Assembly (NCBI GenBank): GCA_004431415.1
Contig: QPMI01000474.1
Span: forward strand, 62,001 to 126,000
DNA length: 64,000 nt
Direction of reading: 5' to 3'
DNA from: Cyanophora paradoxa
Lineage: Eukaryota; Glaucocystophyceae; Cyanophorales; Cyanophoraceae
Positions 1 through 11,911 of the stretch are shown here, piece by piece (positions within the stretch are counted from its first letter, which is position 1; each line of letters starts with the position of its first letter). The translations under genes and the position numbers were made by a program. Under the pieces are notes generated by a model. The model made no database searches. It had not been told where the DNA came from and was given only the letters and a program-made list of their open reading frames with translations.

Positions 1-365
1 GAGGGGCGGGCCACAACGCCTGGGAGTTCGGGGGAGGGGGCGCGGCGGTGGGCAGGCGAGGCGGATCGGCCGGCGCCGGAGGGGCCGACCGGGGGCAGAT
101 CGGAGGCGAGAGAGGGGACGCCGGAGCCGCGGCGCTCCATGCGGGCTCCGAAGGGCATAACAAGCGACTTGCGGTGGCCGGACGCCTCCCCGATGGAGCC
201 ACGCGGCGCCGCCGCCGGCAGAGCGCCTGCCTCGCGATCGGGCCCCGAGGCGCGCCGGGCGTACGCGTGCACGGTCGGAGGCACGGCGGGGAGGGGCCTG
301 CGGGCCCGCCGGCCTCGCATCAGAGGGGCCTCGGGGGATGGGGAGGGGGTCGCGCAGGGGAGATC

Positions 366-3300
366 TCACTGCGGCTGCATGTGCCGGCCGAACATGCCGC
401 CCAGCCCGGCGCCCGCCTGGCCCTGCTCCTGCAGCTGATGGAGAGGTGGCAGCAGCTGCTCCAGCTGGACCCAGCTGCGCCATGCATGGGCGAAGTCAGA
501 TGGTACGTCCAGTTCGGCGGCCATCGTCCCCGCCGGCGCCACGCCCGGCGCGCGCACGTGACTGTGGCGCGGCGACCGCGGCCGCCGCGGACGCTCTGCG
601 CCTCCCTCTCCTGCGTGATGGAGCCGCGGACCGACCGACGGCCGTGCAGCGAGCCGCCGGGCACCGCCGGCCACGCCCCCGCCTTGTCCTGCGCCAAGAC
701 GGATGAGGGGCGGGCTCGCGATCGCGGGCGGCCGGGCGGGGCCGGGGCGGACCTCGCGGTCGCGGTCGGGGGCGTCGAGGTGGAGGGCGCGGACGAGGTG
801 CCAGAGCAGCGCGAACTCCGCCTCCCCCTCCACCAGCGGGCCCATCTGCGCCCCCGCCCCCGAGCGGCGTCGGCGGCAGAGCCGTCGCGCGGGCGGGCGG
901 GCGCGGGGCGCTGCGGACGTCGATGGCGCCGTTGGGGAAGAGGGCGCGGACGACGGCGCGCCAGAGGAACAGCGGGCTCGCCCCGCGGCTCGCCTGCGCC
1001 GCCGACACCACGACCATCATCCGCGCCCCCGCCGCCACCTGCCGGGGCGGTCGCGCCACGCGATGCCGACGGCCGCGCAGAGATCGCGATCAGCGGAGCG
1101 CACATGGCGGGCGTGCGCGAGCAGCGCCGATTTCCCTGCGCGCGCCGATCGCGAGTGAGCGATGCGGCCCGCGATCGCGAGTGTCCCGTGCCCGGCAATA
1201 TTACTCAATTGCAAAGCGCACCGGATCCGCCGCCCCCTTCAAAGAGAAGGACGCGGGGGGGCGGGCTCTCTGCGACGCCCACGACGGCGGCGGGGGGCGC
1301 CGGCCGTGGCCCGCCTGCCGCGGCCGCGGCGGCGGCGGCGCGCACGACGGCATCGATCCGCAGAGCCTCCGCCGAGCGCGCCGTGAAAGTGATCGGGTCG
1401 CCCTGCGATGTCGGCGCGTCCGGATCCGGCATCGACGTCTCGCGCGCGCAAGCGCCGCGCATGGCGGGGTCGCCAGGGGCGGGGCGCGGGACCTCTGGAT
1501 TGGCCCCCGACTTGTTGGAGCCGTTGAAGGTGATGGGCGCCCCGCCCCGCCGCTCCGGCCGGTAGAGGGGGACCTGGCATGGAGGCCGGGGCTCGGCCGG
1601 ACAGGCGATCCAAGGGGGCCGGGCCGGGCGGACCTGTCCCTCGATGCCCTTGAGCGTGAAGTGCCCCACGAAGGACATCTTGAGTTTCGAGCGGCACGCG
1701 TCGTGCGTCTGCGGAAATTTAAATTTGGGAATTCGCACATGGGGCGGACCGAGCACAAACAAAGGCCTAGGACGCGTGCCAAAGCGATTAAGTTTGAAAT
1801 GCGCCAAGCGAAACGCGCCTTTGAATCAGTGTAAATATCGCCTGGACTCTTCGCCATCAGCCGCGCTGCATGATGGAGCGGGGGAAATAAACGCCAGGAA
1901 CAGGACAGAGCGCTCTAGATCTACGCACACGTACCCGCTCGACTGCACATTACCGAATGTCGAACAAGGGTGGTGTGCGCGTGTTGTTAGCGTTGAGCAC
2001 AATATATACAATTAGAAAAGCAGACGTTGCGCACTTCACAGTTGTACCGAAGACGCTGTGTATTTAACGCAAATGGGCCGGGAAAAATTTAAATATAAGT
2101 GGCCAGGCAATCGAAGCCACTACATACAGCAGCTTGATTTCGATGATCTAGCATAGAGCCCGCTTCGAACGTGCAGACCTGAACTCGCAGCGCGTCGGGC
2201 TTCCCACTGCGCATCGCACCAAAGGCGCAACAGAATGAAATTAGAGACTCGCGCTCAACGTCACGGCGAGAACGCGCAAGCTTAAAGGCGCACCGAATGT
2301 GCAGAAGACGAGGCCAGTCGTAATTCTGCGATCGCGAGAATTATTCGCGAAGAGATATAAAGCGGTGAAACGAAGAGCTAGGAATTGCAACCCAACGGCA
2401 CGTCTTGAAGGCAAATGCATCGTCCCCCCCATTCAAGCTCTAGAACAATCTATTGTGCACGCGCGTCTCTATTCAAACATCAATGAAGCGCACCCGATGC
2501 TGGTCGTCACTCCGATTGCTTTCATCGATTCCTGCATGTCGACAGCTGGGAACGTTCCCGTTAGTTTCGCGATGTGATCAACAGTACTAGTTGTGGCGCG
2601 ACGCTCTGCATTAAATTCTAGATTATAATTAGATCTGCGGATTCCGCGCACCGCAGGCGACGGCGCGGACGGGGTCGTCGTCGTGCGCGACGGGCCACAG
2701 GCCCCACACGGCGATCAGGATCAAGCCCTTGTCTTCGGGTTCGACGCAGACGGCCGCGGGCACGCGCAGGGGCTCGCCACAATCAGGGGCGCGTGCGGGC
2801 GGGCGGGCGGGCGGGCGCGCGGACCGTCGAGGACAATCTGGCGGAGGGAGCCCTCGTGGGCGTACAGGACCGCCTGCAGCGTCCGCACCGCCCGCTGGAC
2901 GGCCGCCGCCGAGGGGTCCAGGCCCGCCAGCTTCACGAACTGCCGCCCGACCCCGTCCCCGTTTGCGCGAGCCGTAGCTGCAATGTGGATCTAGCCGCCA
3001 ACGAAGCGAAACGTCGATTTCCGACCCGCCACATAAAACCCAGCCCCACGCGAAGAAATGCGAAAATGCGAAAACGGGGATCGGGAATCGGAATCCCCAT
3101 TCGCATGAGCCAGAGCTGCGAAATAAATCTAGACGCCAGCGTCCCTTCGTATGAAGCGGGCCCAGGCCCATGCGAAACCGCGAAAATCCGAAAATGCGAA
3201 ATTCAAACGGGGATCGGGCTCTGGCGCGTGCAGCGCGCACGGCGACGGAGGCGACGCGGAACTTCTAGGGTTCTTATAGGCTTCTTCTAAGGTTCTTTAA

Positions 3301-5641
3301 TCCAGGTCTTCTAATAAACATAAGCTTTGCGCGCGCACGGCGACGGAGGCGACGCGGAACTCGGAGAGGAAGCGGGTCGGGTCGAAGGCGTCGGCCTCCG
3401 TCGCCGCGCCCCACTCCCGCATCGCCGCCAGCCGCGCCCGCACCGTGTACGGCCTGCCGGGCGCCCCCGTCAGCGGCGGCGCCCGTCAGCGGCGGCGCCC
3501 GCGGCGCGAGGGTGGGCAAGAGCCTCACACGTAGAGGGCGACCTGGTCCTGCTCCTCGGGAGCCAGCTCGGGGAGGGGCGCCTCCGCCGGCTCCCCGCCC
3601 GCCGGCCCCGCCACGAACGCCGCGAGGGCCTCGCGCGCGGCCGCCGTCGCCGGCACGACCGCGTGGGCGCCGGCCCCGCGGGACGAGGCGGGGCCGGGGC
3701 TGGTCCCGCGGGCCGTCGGCTCGGGCGTCAGTGCCCGCGAGCTGCGGTCGCGGTCGGCGCCGGCTGGGGAGCCCCCCGCGACCGCGAGCGACGACGTCGA
3801 GTGGACGGAGCTGTGCCGCGCCATCGCGCGGGCGACGGCGGCCGGCGGGCCGCCCGGGGAAGACACATGTACGGGCGCGAGGGCGAGGGCGGGGGCGAGG
3901 GCGGGGTCCGTCAGGTACTGCTGGGCCGAGGCGCACACCGCCGTCTCCCCCTGCTTGATCGCTGCGCGCGGGCCGCCGGGGGCCGTCGGACCCCGGCCAC
4001 GGCCTTCGATATTGCGCCGATGCGCGCGCACCGCCCAGGGCGTCGCCCGTCTCGGCGATGGCCGGCCCGGCGATGAAGTGCACCATGCGGCCCGGCACTG
4101 CACGGCGCGAAATTAAATCAAATTCGTCTTGCCTCGACTCCCGGAATCAACTTGAAATTTCCCGCTCTATACCGCCCGGCCTTCCTCGGGCCTAGCTGCC
4201 CGGGCCGCACCGACGTGGCCGCGGTCGTCCATCAGCGCCGCCTCGCACGCGCCGTCCCCGCCGCTCGTCGCGCCCCCGATCCCGCAGAAGTACTCCGAGA
4301 AGTCCCCCGCTGCCCCCGCCCGTCAAGGCCCCCGCGAGGACGAGAGGGCGGGAGGGGAAGCGGGCGCGGGCGGACCGGCGACGGCGGCGCGGAGCTTCAT
4401 GTCCTTGCCCATCCCTACGCACACCGACGAGAAGACCTGCGCACGCGCGCGCCCCGGCCGGGCCCGGCCGGCCGCGAGCGCCTCAGGGACGCCGGGCGCG
4501 AGGGGGGCCTGGGCCTAGGCCTGGGGGCCCGCTGCAGCGCGCCTCCTGGACGTGGAGGGCGTACTGCAGGGCCCGGGCGCAGCGCAGCGCCATCGCGCCC
4601 CCGAACGCCTCCGGACCCGCCGCGCGCTCCAGCGCGTCGGCGCCGGCGCCCGCGGCCGGCGGATTCGAATTCGAATCCCCCGCGGCTGGCTCTCGTGGGC
4701 GTATGGGCCAGAAGACCTGGCCGGGGCGCGCGTCGCGCCGAGCCGTCAGAGCGGGGGAGGGGGGTTCGAAGCGGGGAAGGAGGCTCGCGGGAGGGCACCA
4801 ACAGGCCTTCGATTCGCACCGGAAGCCGCACGCGAAATATTGAGGGCGCGGGGTCAGAGGGGGCGGGCGGCGGGCCGGGGGGCCCCGAGGGGCGGATCCC
4901 GATCGCGACCGCGATCGCGAGGCGCGCTCACCGTCGCCGAGGAAGCAGAGGACCTGCCCGCCGTAGTGCTCCGCCAGCTCGACCTCCTGCCCGCCCCGCC
5001 CAGATCGCCTCGAGCTCCCGCAGCCCGCCCCGCCCCGCCCGCGGCCGGCCCGGCCCCCGCGGCGCAGCGCTGGCGCGCAGTGCCTCAAGCATCAGCTCGG
5101 ACCTTGGAGAAGGCGCCGTTGATGACTCGGCAGAGGTCTGCGTGGGGGCGTCAGCCGAAAGGCCTCCCGGGGAGGGGGGCCCGCCCCGCGGCCGGTCCGT
5201 CCGCGTGCCTTCCATGAGCGTCTCGTCGCTGCTGGCCTGCTCGCACAGGGCTGGGGGAGCGCGCGCGCCGCGCGGCCGCGGGGCGCCCGTCGGTCAGGCG
5301 CGCGAGGGAGGGGCCGCTGAGTTGTGCGGCGGCCTGGCCTGCATGCAGAGGGGGCGCGAACCCGAGAACCCGCTGCGGCGCGCGCGCGCGGGGGGGGAGC
5401 AGCTCCAGCGTCAGCGACGTCGACAGCAAGTGGCTCGGGAGACGGTGGGCGCTCGGGCGGACCTGATGTCGAGCACGGCGACCGCCCCGCTGACCGAAGA
5501 GAGCGGGGCGCGCCCGCGCTCTCCGGATCCGCGCTCGAAAGTGACGCTCCCGCGGGGCGCGGTCGACGATCCCCTCCGCGCCTCGCCATTTCCCGCGACG
5601 CGGCGGGCCCCGCGCTGCTGCTGTTGCACGATGTGCTGCAC
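366..5641 (-). CDS. Soluble adenylyl cyclase (ADCY10-like), multi-exon
   Basis: Class III nucleotidyl cyclase making cAMP, probably cytosolic or ciliary. I read it as many exons on the minus strand. The first catalytic domain shows AVAVLDI joined across an intron to SGPSLARLTD (the DISGF metal site, about 5,500-5,290), RVINGAFSKV (about 5,120), GGQVLCFLGDGE (about 4,950; second metal Asp) and FIAGPAIAETGDAL (about 4,060). The second shows VQRAVRTLQAVLYAHEGSL (about 2,880) and DKGLILIAVWGLWPVAHDDD (about 2,700), then a degraded-looking AT-rich stretch with ITTGLVFC (about 2,320) and FTLKGIEGQ with PLYRPE (about 1,660 and 1,560). A P-loop follows: VLLFEGGGGSG and GKSALLAHARHVR restore GGGGSGKSALL across an intron (about 1,215/1,140). 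Then comes LFLWRAVVRALFPNGA (about 950), matching the TPYxxWR segment after the sAC NTPase. The order fits ADCY10. The C-terminal exon (366-520) is unrecognised; the start and several exons are uncertain. Confidence 0.72.
3233..3361. repeat. 31-nt direct repeat flanking an AT-rich stretch
   Basis: The same 31 bases, beginning GCGCGCACGGCGACGG, occur at 3,233-3,263 and 3,331-3,361. On the minus strand both read as the cyclase segment EFRVASVAVRA. The DNA between them is AT-rich and has no coding look. This could be a partial exon duplication or a footprint of an insertion inside the adenylyl cyclase gene. Confidence 0.7.
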
Positions 5642-6269
5642 AACCGACCTTCCCGCGCGCCCATAATCAGCGCTGGTCAGCGCAGCCTTGAAGCGGCCGC
5701 GGCGAATCGATATCGGAGAACGCGTACGAGCTCACGAAGCGCCGGGCGATATCCATGCCTAGGTAAACCTCGAGCTCATGGTCGATCTAGATCTAGAGCA
5801 CTAGTCCAGCGTGCGCGTCCCATGGCCAGCAGCGCAGGGCGTCACAGCCGCAGCCAGCCGCGGCGCTCCGCTCCAGATCTCGATCGATATCCGGTACAGC
5901 TGGATCATGATCATCGGCTGCGGATCTGCTTGCAAGCTAAAGCTTCTCAGCTCGCGAGTCACGGACTCACGGTCACGAGCGCGTCTCACGACAGCGCCGC
6001 TGCGCGACGACATTAATTATATTCGAGCTCCGCTCAGAGTCCGCTGCTCCGAGTCCGAGCGAGGCCGCTTTCCTGGAACTTCGGAATACAGTACCCAGGG
6101 GCGGGGTCCAAGTAAAAAACGCATGAAGATGAGGAAAAAAGACTGACGACCACTAAGCTGGCTGTTAGGAGCTGGCCGGCGCAGCCGCGCACTGAGCGCC
6201 GAGTGAGCGGAGTCTGAGCCTCGAGCTCGAGCGGAGTCGACGTCGAGCCTAAGGCCCTATAGGCTCCTA
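5642..6269. other. Intergenic spacer upstream of the cyclase gene
   Basis: No gene is supported here. Short palindromes built on AGATCT, CTAG and GATC are frequent, for example GATCTAGATCTAGAGC near 5,785. The cyclase promoter presumably lies here, but no clear core element is visible. Confidence 0.4.
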
Positions 6270-6271
6270 TA

Positions 6272-6538
6272 CCGTAAAACACTTAAGTAATGCGCCGGTA
6301 AGTAATGCGTTTTTGGACCCGGACCCCCAGTACGGTTAATTATGCGCCCCCGAATTAATGCGTTTTGAAGCCTTCTGGCTGCATGAGGGGGGTACATACC
6401 GCAGTTTTCTTAGCCTAGTAGCTCCGGCTTAGCGCTCGGATATTAATGCGCCCCCAAATTAATGCGTTTTGCCAGCGGAAAACGCATTATTTCGGGACCG
6501 CATTACTTAAGTGCACGCATTACTTAAGTGTTTTACGG
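6272..6538. mobile_element. 267 bp TIR element (MITE), CCGT family, TA flanks
   Basis: Ends CCGTAAAACACTTAAGTAAT and its exact reverse complement, flanked on both sides by TA (6,270-6,271 and 6,539-6,540), as in Tc1/mariner-type TA duplication. The interior repeats TTAATGCG-type words in both orientations, so most of it can fold back on itself. It is non-coding. It is related to the elements at 17,698-19,325 and 42,764-43,025, and its subterminal block beginning TTTTTGGACCCGGACCC recurs at about 19,130. Confidence 0.8.
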
Positions 6539-6540
6539 TA

Positions 6541-7096
6541 GCTAGCCTTAGTAGCTGAGCTGCAGGCCTACCGGGTACCGGTAGCCTGCGGTACTAGGGT
6601 ACCGGTAGGCCGGGCTGAGCGGCGCCGGCGCTCCCCGCGGCCGTCCGAGACGGTCCGACGGCTTGCAACGTTCACGTTAACTAATTATAAGTTGCCAAGT
6701 TGCAACTTTTTTGGCAAGTTCAACGTTTTGTTAACGGGTGCAATTGCAAGGTGCAGGGCCACTGCAGGCTCAAGCCGCCGTGCTTGCATGCGCACTGCGC
6801 AGGCAGCGCGGGCAGCGCAGCGCATTCGGAGAATTTCGGACTCGCTGAGTCAATTTCGGAGTAATTTCGGACTCGCCGAGCGCGAGTCGGATTATAGACT
6901 CGGATATCGATCTCGGACTCGGACTCTCGGAGACTCGGAGTGACTTTCGGACTCAAATTTCGGAGAGACGCATCCGCCAAGTCGGCTCATATCGCATGCT
7001 ACTATGATGCACTGGCAGATCTAGCCTCATCATCTAGGCGTCGACTAAGATCAGCAGGAGGCCTGGCCCGTGGCGAGCGCGCCGGCCCAGGCCGCC
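6541..7096. other. Intergenic spacer with simple-sequence runs
   Basis: No supported gene. Holds short repeated words GACTCGGA and ATTTCGGA (about 6,830-6,965) and AAGTTGCAA-type repeats (about 6,690-6,730). The 3' end of the F-box gene abuts the right side. Confidence 0.4.
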
Positions 7097-9327
7097 TCAG
7101 GCGAGGTGGAGGTGGCGGAAGTCGCGGACGGGGCGGGGGACGACGCGCAGCCCCGGGACCGAGAGCCCCAGGCGCCGCGCCACCTCCCCCGCCGGCCCCG
7201 CCTGCCACCGCCCCGCCCTCAGCACGCCTAGCCTCGCCCCGGGGGGTGCGCGGGCGCGGCGCACGGGGGGGTCCAGCTCGTCGCAGTCGAGGAGGGCCTC
7301 CAGCAGCGCCCGCAGGCCGAACACGCCCGGCGCCCGCTGCGGGGCGTGCATCTGGAGGGGGGTACGCAGGGGCGCCGGCGGGGGGAGGTACCCGGAGGAC
7401 GGGAGGGGGGCGGAGAACGAGGGTGCGCACGCGGGAGCCCTCCCGCGCAGCGAGGGCGCGCAGCGCCGCCTCGTCGTACCCCGGGGCCCCGACAAACGCC
7501 TGGGGTACGGGTTCTCCGAACTTGGGGGTACGGGGTCGATGCAAGCGAGCGGGACGGACCTCGCAGCGGGTCAGGTCGACCTCCTCGAGGCAGGGGTACG
7601 CCTTCTCCAGCGCCGCGAGCGCGTCCTGCGCGGCGGCTAGCGTGAGGGGTGAGAGACGGCGCGGGGTACCGCGCGACGCACGGGGGGGTAGACGAGCTGG
7701 GGGTCCCGGCCCCAGCCAAGCACGCGCACGCTCCGGACCTGCAGGGGGGCGAGGTTGGGGGGGTGGGTGGGGGAACAGGGAAGGGGGGTACCTCGGCGAA
7801 GGCGGGGGCGACAGCCTCGGCCGTAACGCAGTCGGCACCGAGGCGGCGTACCCCCCGACCGCGGGGCGCCGAGCAGGCTGCGCCGCGGATCGGTGTGGGG
7901 CGGGGAGAAGTCCGGGGAGGGGCGGGAGGGGGGTACCGGCGCCGGCGGAGGAGAGGAAGGCGCGGAAGGCGGCGCGCTCGCGGGGGGCGAGGTCGTCGGG
8001 GGGGCGGAGCTCCAGCGCCTCCAGGCGGGGCCACGCCCCAGCGGGAACGCCGGGGTACGCCCCCCCCTCCGGCGGCTCCAAGGCCACCAGCCGCAGCGAC
8101 CGCAGCGCCGCGCAGCTGCGAGGGGAGGGGGGTACGCGTCGGAGGGCGGGCGGGAGCAGCGAGGGGATGGGGGTACGGGGCTCACCCGAGGGCGGCGGCG
8201 AGGGCGGCCGCGTCGGCTAAGAGGCCGCCGCTCTCGTCCTCCGCCTCGCTCACGTACTCGCAGTCCGCCACCTGGGGGGTACCGGCTCGACGGGGCGGGG
8301 GGCGGTGGCGTCGTGGGGGGGGGGGTACGCGCGTGCAGTTCCTCGAGGGAGTCGCTGTGGCGGGAGGGGAGGAGGGACCAGCGGACGCGGGGCGCGCCCC
8401 CGGGGCCGTCCCCCTCCGCCCGCACAGTCACCTGGGCGAGTCAGAGCGGGCGAGGGGGGGGGGAAGGGCGGGGGGTTCGCGCACCTGCGTGAGGCGCACG
8501 CTGCGGAGGGCGACGCAGGACTCGAAGACGGCGTCGATGGCGGACAGGGGTACCAGCAGATCCACCAGCTCGACCTGTCGCGCCGCGGTCGGCGCGGCGG
8601 GCGAAGGGGCGCGGCGGGTGGGGGCGGGGGGGCGGGGGGGCTGGGGGGGGCGGGACTGTGTGGAGGCAGGCGGGCGGGCTGCTCGTGAGGTCGAAGCGGG
8701 AGTACAGCGTCGACATCTCGCGGAACGTGGTGGCCCCCACGGCCTTCAAGACCTGCGGGCGAAGGGGTCGCGGGCGCGTCGCGGGCGGCGGGCGCGGCGG
8801 GCGGGCGCGGCGGCGGGGCGGGCCTGGAGGCGGGGGCAGAGCTCGTGGAGCGGGGGCAGGTCGCCGCCGCCGAAGTCGGAGTCGCCTTCCTCGTCCGTCG
8901 CGGCGGCCGCGTCGAGCGCGAGCTCCTCCAGCGCCTCCCATCCCGCCGCGACCACCATCTCCGACAGCTCCCGCCCGCCACCCAGCACGCTCACCCGCCG
9001 CAGCGCCGAGCGCGCCGCGCCGGAGCCCGTCAGGAAGCGCGCCGCCGCCGACCGCGCCGCCGGGCTCCAGGACGTGCGCGGCACGGCGAAGCTGCTCGTG
9101 AGCGCGTTGTGCTCCTTGAAAACGGTGCGCCACCTGCGAGGGATCGCTCGTTGGCGCGCCCCCGCTTACTTCGAAGCGGCCGCACGATCCGAGGATCCGG
9201 TGCGGAGCAACGGGCAGCACGTGCAATGCACGCACCTGCGGCAGACGCGCTGGAAGCTGTTCAATGTCCACGGCTCCACGGCGAGCTCGAGCACCCGCGC
9301 GAGCACCGCGTCCGGCAGCGACTCCAT
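7097..9327 (-). CDS. F-box / leucine-rich-repeat-like protein, about ten exons
   Basis: Likely substrate-recognition protein of an SCF-type ubiquitin ligase. The chosen start at 9,327 opens with an F-box-like helix, MESLPDAVLARVLELA, then TLNSFQRVCRR. Later exons are leucine-rich with hydrophobic spacing typical of variant LRRs: GWEALEELALDAA (about 8,930), SLEELH (about 8,345), CAALRSLRLVAL (about 8,090), WPRLEALELRPP (about 8,020), YPCLEEVDLTRCEV (about 7,580) and FGLRALLEALLDCDELD (about 7,290). The last exon ends DFRHLHLA before a stop at 7,097. Introns are short and C-rich, many carrying GTACCCCC at or near the donor on the coding strand. Exon edges are approximate, and the target protein cannot be inferred. 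Confidence 0.7.
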
Positions 9328-9528
9328 TGGAGCTGCAGCAGCACTTTGTCTACACCTAGAACTAGTGCGTGGGTGCCACTGTGCCAATCCTCCAACGAAC
9401 GAGTCCCACTGTACCCGTCCTAGCTGTGCTGCCAGAGTGCTGGCAGTGCTGCACAGCCCGCAGAGCAGCGATTCGCGCGACGAGGCGCAGATTAAACGCG
9501 TGCAGTAGGGGCTCTAGCTGCAGCCAAG

Positions 9529-11911
9529 ATGTCGCAGCCAGCAACATCTGCGAGATCCGTGACGCTCAAGCGCTACCCCGGCGCGCGCGAGACACAGCGC
9601 GACGACTTTGAGATCGTGTCCTCGCCCCTGCCTGAGCAGCTGCCTCCTGGCCACGTTCTGCTGCAGGTGCGCCCTATGCACGTGCCCGGCCACATCATTC
9701 GACGCGCTGGAGCTCGCTCTCTAGGCCAACGCCGCAGCTTGCAAGCCGCCGAAATGGAGCGCGGGCATGCGCGTACGGCGGGAGCCGTCCTGCGCTGACG
9801 CGCGAACGCGCCCGGCAGGTGCTCTACCTCTCTGTAGACCCCGCGCAGCGCATCCGCATGCACCCCGGTCAAACTGGATACTTCCCGCCCTTCGAGCTCG
9901 GCAAGGTGAACCGCTCCAAGCGGCCCGCCTCGGGTCCCGGCCGGCGCCCTCTGACAGGTCCTCCTCCCCCAGCCCCTCGACTCCTACGGCATCGCCCGCG
10001 TCGTCGCCAGCACCAGCTCATGCGCGCCTCGTCCCCGGCCCGCGCCCGCGGCGGCCTGCCGCGCGCTGACTCCCGCGCTCAGCGTACGCCGTCGGGCAGC
10101 TCGTCTCAGGTGCCGCCGCCGCCGCCGCCGCCGCCGCGCGGCCGCGCCGACGCGGCGTGCGCAGCGTTCCTCCCGGCGGTGGACTACCGCTTGGCGCACG
10201 AGAAGGAGCTGCAGGCCCGCTCCTTCCACCGCTCCATCAGCCCCGAGGCGCGTGCACGCCTCGTTCCCCGCCCCGTCCCCGCCCCCGCCCCTTCCCCCCC
10301 CCCTCCTGAGCGGCAGCCGCAGATCCCCCTCCCCCTCTACATGGGCGTGCTCGGCCTCACCGGGCTCACCGTTCGTACCCCCCCCCCCCGCCCGGCTGTA
10401 CCCCCCCCCCCCCGACGGGCCCGGCAGGCCTACTTCGGCTTGACTGAGGTGGGGAGGATCAAGGCCGGCGAGACCGTGCTCGTCACCGGCGCGTACCCCG
10501 CCCCCTTCGATTTCCCCCCTCCCCTTAAGCTTCCTGAGCGGGATCCCCGCCGCAGGCGCCGCGGGGGCCACCGGCTCCGCCGCCGTTCAGATCGCGAAGG
10601 TGCGGCCGCGCGCCGCTGCCCTCTGATCCCGCACCCCTCGGGGGGCCCCGACGGGTCCGCAGGCGCTGGGGTGCCGCGTCGTCGGCGTGGCGGGCGGGCC
10701 CGAGAAGGCGCGCCCCTGGGCCCCGCCCCGCTCTCCCCGCGCCCCTCTCTGGGTCCGGCCCGCCCACCGCCGCCCAGGTCCGCTTCGTGCGCGAGGAGCT
10801 CGGCGCGGACGCGGCGATCGACTACCGCCCCCTCGGCATGCCCCGTCCCGCCCCCCTCCTCCCCTCCTCCCCCCCCCCTCCATCCCCCCCCATCCCCCCT
10901 GACCTCGCCTCCCCTCCCCGCAGGGTCGGACGAAGGGGCGATCTCTGCGGCGCTGCGGGAGGCGTGCCCCGGGGGCGTCGACGTGCACTTCGACAACGTC
11001 GGCGGCGCCTTCGCCGACGCCGCCATCGGCTCCCTCAACCAGGCACGCCTCCTCCTCCTCCTCGCCACCGGCCCGGCCTGACGCGCGGTCGGTCGGCTCG
11101 CAGGGCGGCCGCGTCGTGATGTGCGGGCAGGTCCGCCCCGCCTTCGAGCCGCTGCGAGGTCGGCCCGCCCGCCCTCAGCGTCAGGCCTGCACCGCAGATC
11201 AGCGACTACAACGCGTTCGGCGAGCCGTCCTCGCGCTACGGGTACAAGAACCTCGCCAAGGCGCCCCCCCCCCCCCCCCCCCCCCCGCTCTCCGAGGTGC
11301 AACTGAATGGCGTACCCCCCCCCCCCGCAGCTGATCTTCAAGCGGGGCTCCATCACGGGATTCCTCGTGTCCGACTACATCGCCAAGGTCCGGGACCCGC
11401 GAACGAGAAGAGCGCCGTCGCTCGCTCTGAGGGCGCTGCGGGGGCGGGCCAGTGGGGCGAGGGGGTGGAGCGGCTCGCGGCGCTGCAGCGGGAGGGGAAG
11501 CTCCGGCAGCGCGACACGGTCCTCGAGGGCCTCGACCGCTACCCCGACGCGTGCGCCCCCCCGCCAAGCTTAGCTGAGCCTAGCTTAGCGTAGCTTATAA
11601 TTAGCGTAGCTTAGCTTAGCTTAGCTTAGCTTAGCGTAGCTTATAATTAGCTTAGCTTAGCTTAGCTTAGCTTAGCTTGGCTTGGCTTAGCTTAGCGTAG
11701 CTTATAATTAGCTTAGCTTAGCTTAGCTTAGCTTAGCTTGGCTTGGCTTAGCTTAGCGTAGCTTATAATTAGCTTAGCTTAGCTTAGCTTAGCTTAGCTT
11801 AGCTTGGCTTGGCTTCTAAGCGGGGCGGGGCGGGGCAGCTTCTGCGAGATGATGGGCGGGCGCAACGTCGGCAAGACCATCGTCCGCGTCGCGCAGGAGG
11901 CCAAGCTCTGA
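9529..11911 (+). CDS. NADPH-dependent enone reductase (prostaglandin/leukotriene reductase-like MDR)
   Basis: Medium-chain zinc-independent dehydrogenase that probably reduces the C=C bond of alpha,beta-unsaturated carbonyls with NADPH. The start MSQPATSARSVTLKRYP leads to FEIVSSPLPEQLPPGHVLLQ, then VLYLSVDPAQRIRM (about 9,820), the family's Y-x-S-x-DP signature. Further exons give IPLPLYMGVLGLTGLT (about 10,325), AYFGLTEVGRIKAGETVLVTGA (about 10,430-10,490), AAGATGSAAVQIAK (about 10,550-10,600; cofactor-binding AxGxxGS), LGCRVVGVAGGPEK, FVREELGADAAIDYR (about 10,785), GGVDVHFDNVGG (about 10,975), RVVMCGQ, LIFKRGSITGFLVSDY (about 11,335) and a last exon ending GKTIVRVAQEAKL at 11,911. This is full length for the PTGR/CurA-like family. 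The last intron holds the AGCTT satellite. Some splice sites look like GC donors. Confidence 0.87.
11573..11816. repeat. AGCTT/TAGCG satellite with higher-order period, inside an intron
   Basis: About 240 bp of the pentamer AGCTT with variants (GTAGC, TTGGC) and a recurring TTATAATTAGC marker that gives a higher-order unit of about 60 bp, repeated about three to four times. It lies inside the last intron of the reductase gene, just before the final exon at about 11,838. Confidence 0.9.

Noticed and set aside
48-1565. 505-codon plus-strand open frame and similar long frames over 366-5,641
   Set aside because: They are antisense to adenylyl cyclase exons that show clear motifs. High GC leaves few stops, so long shadow frames are expected.
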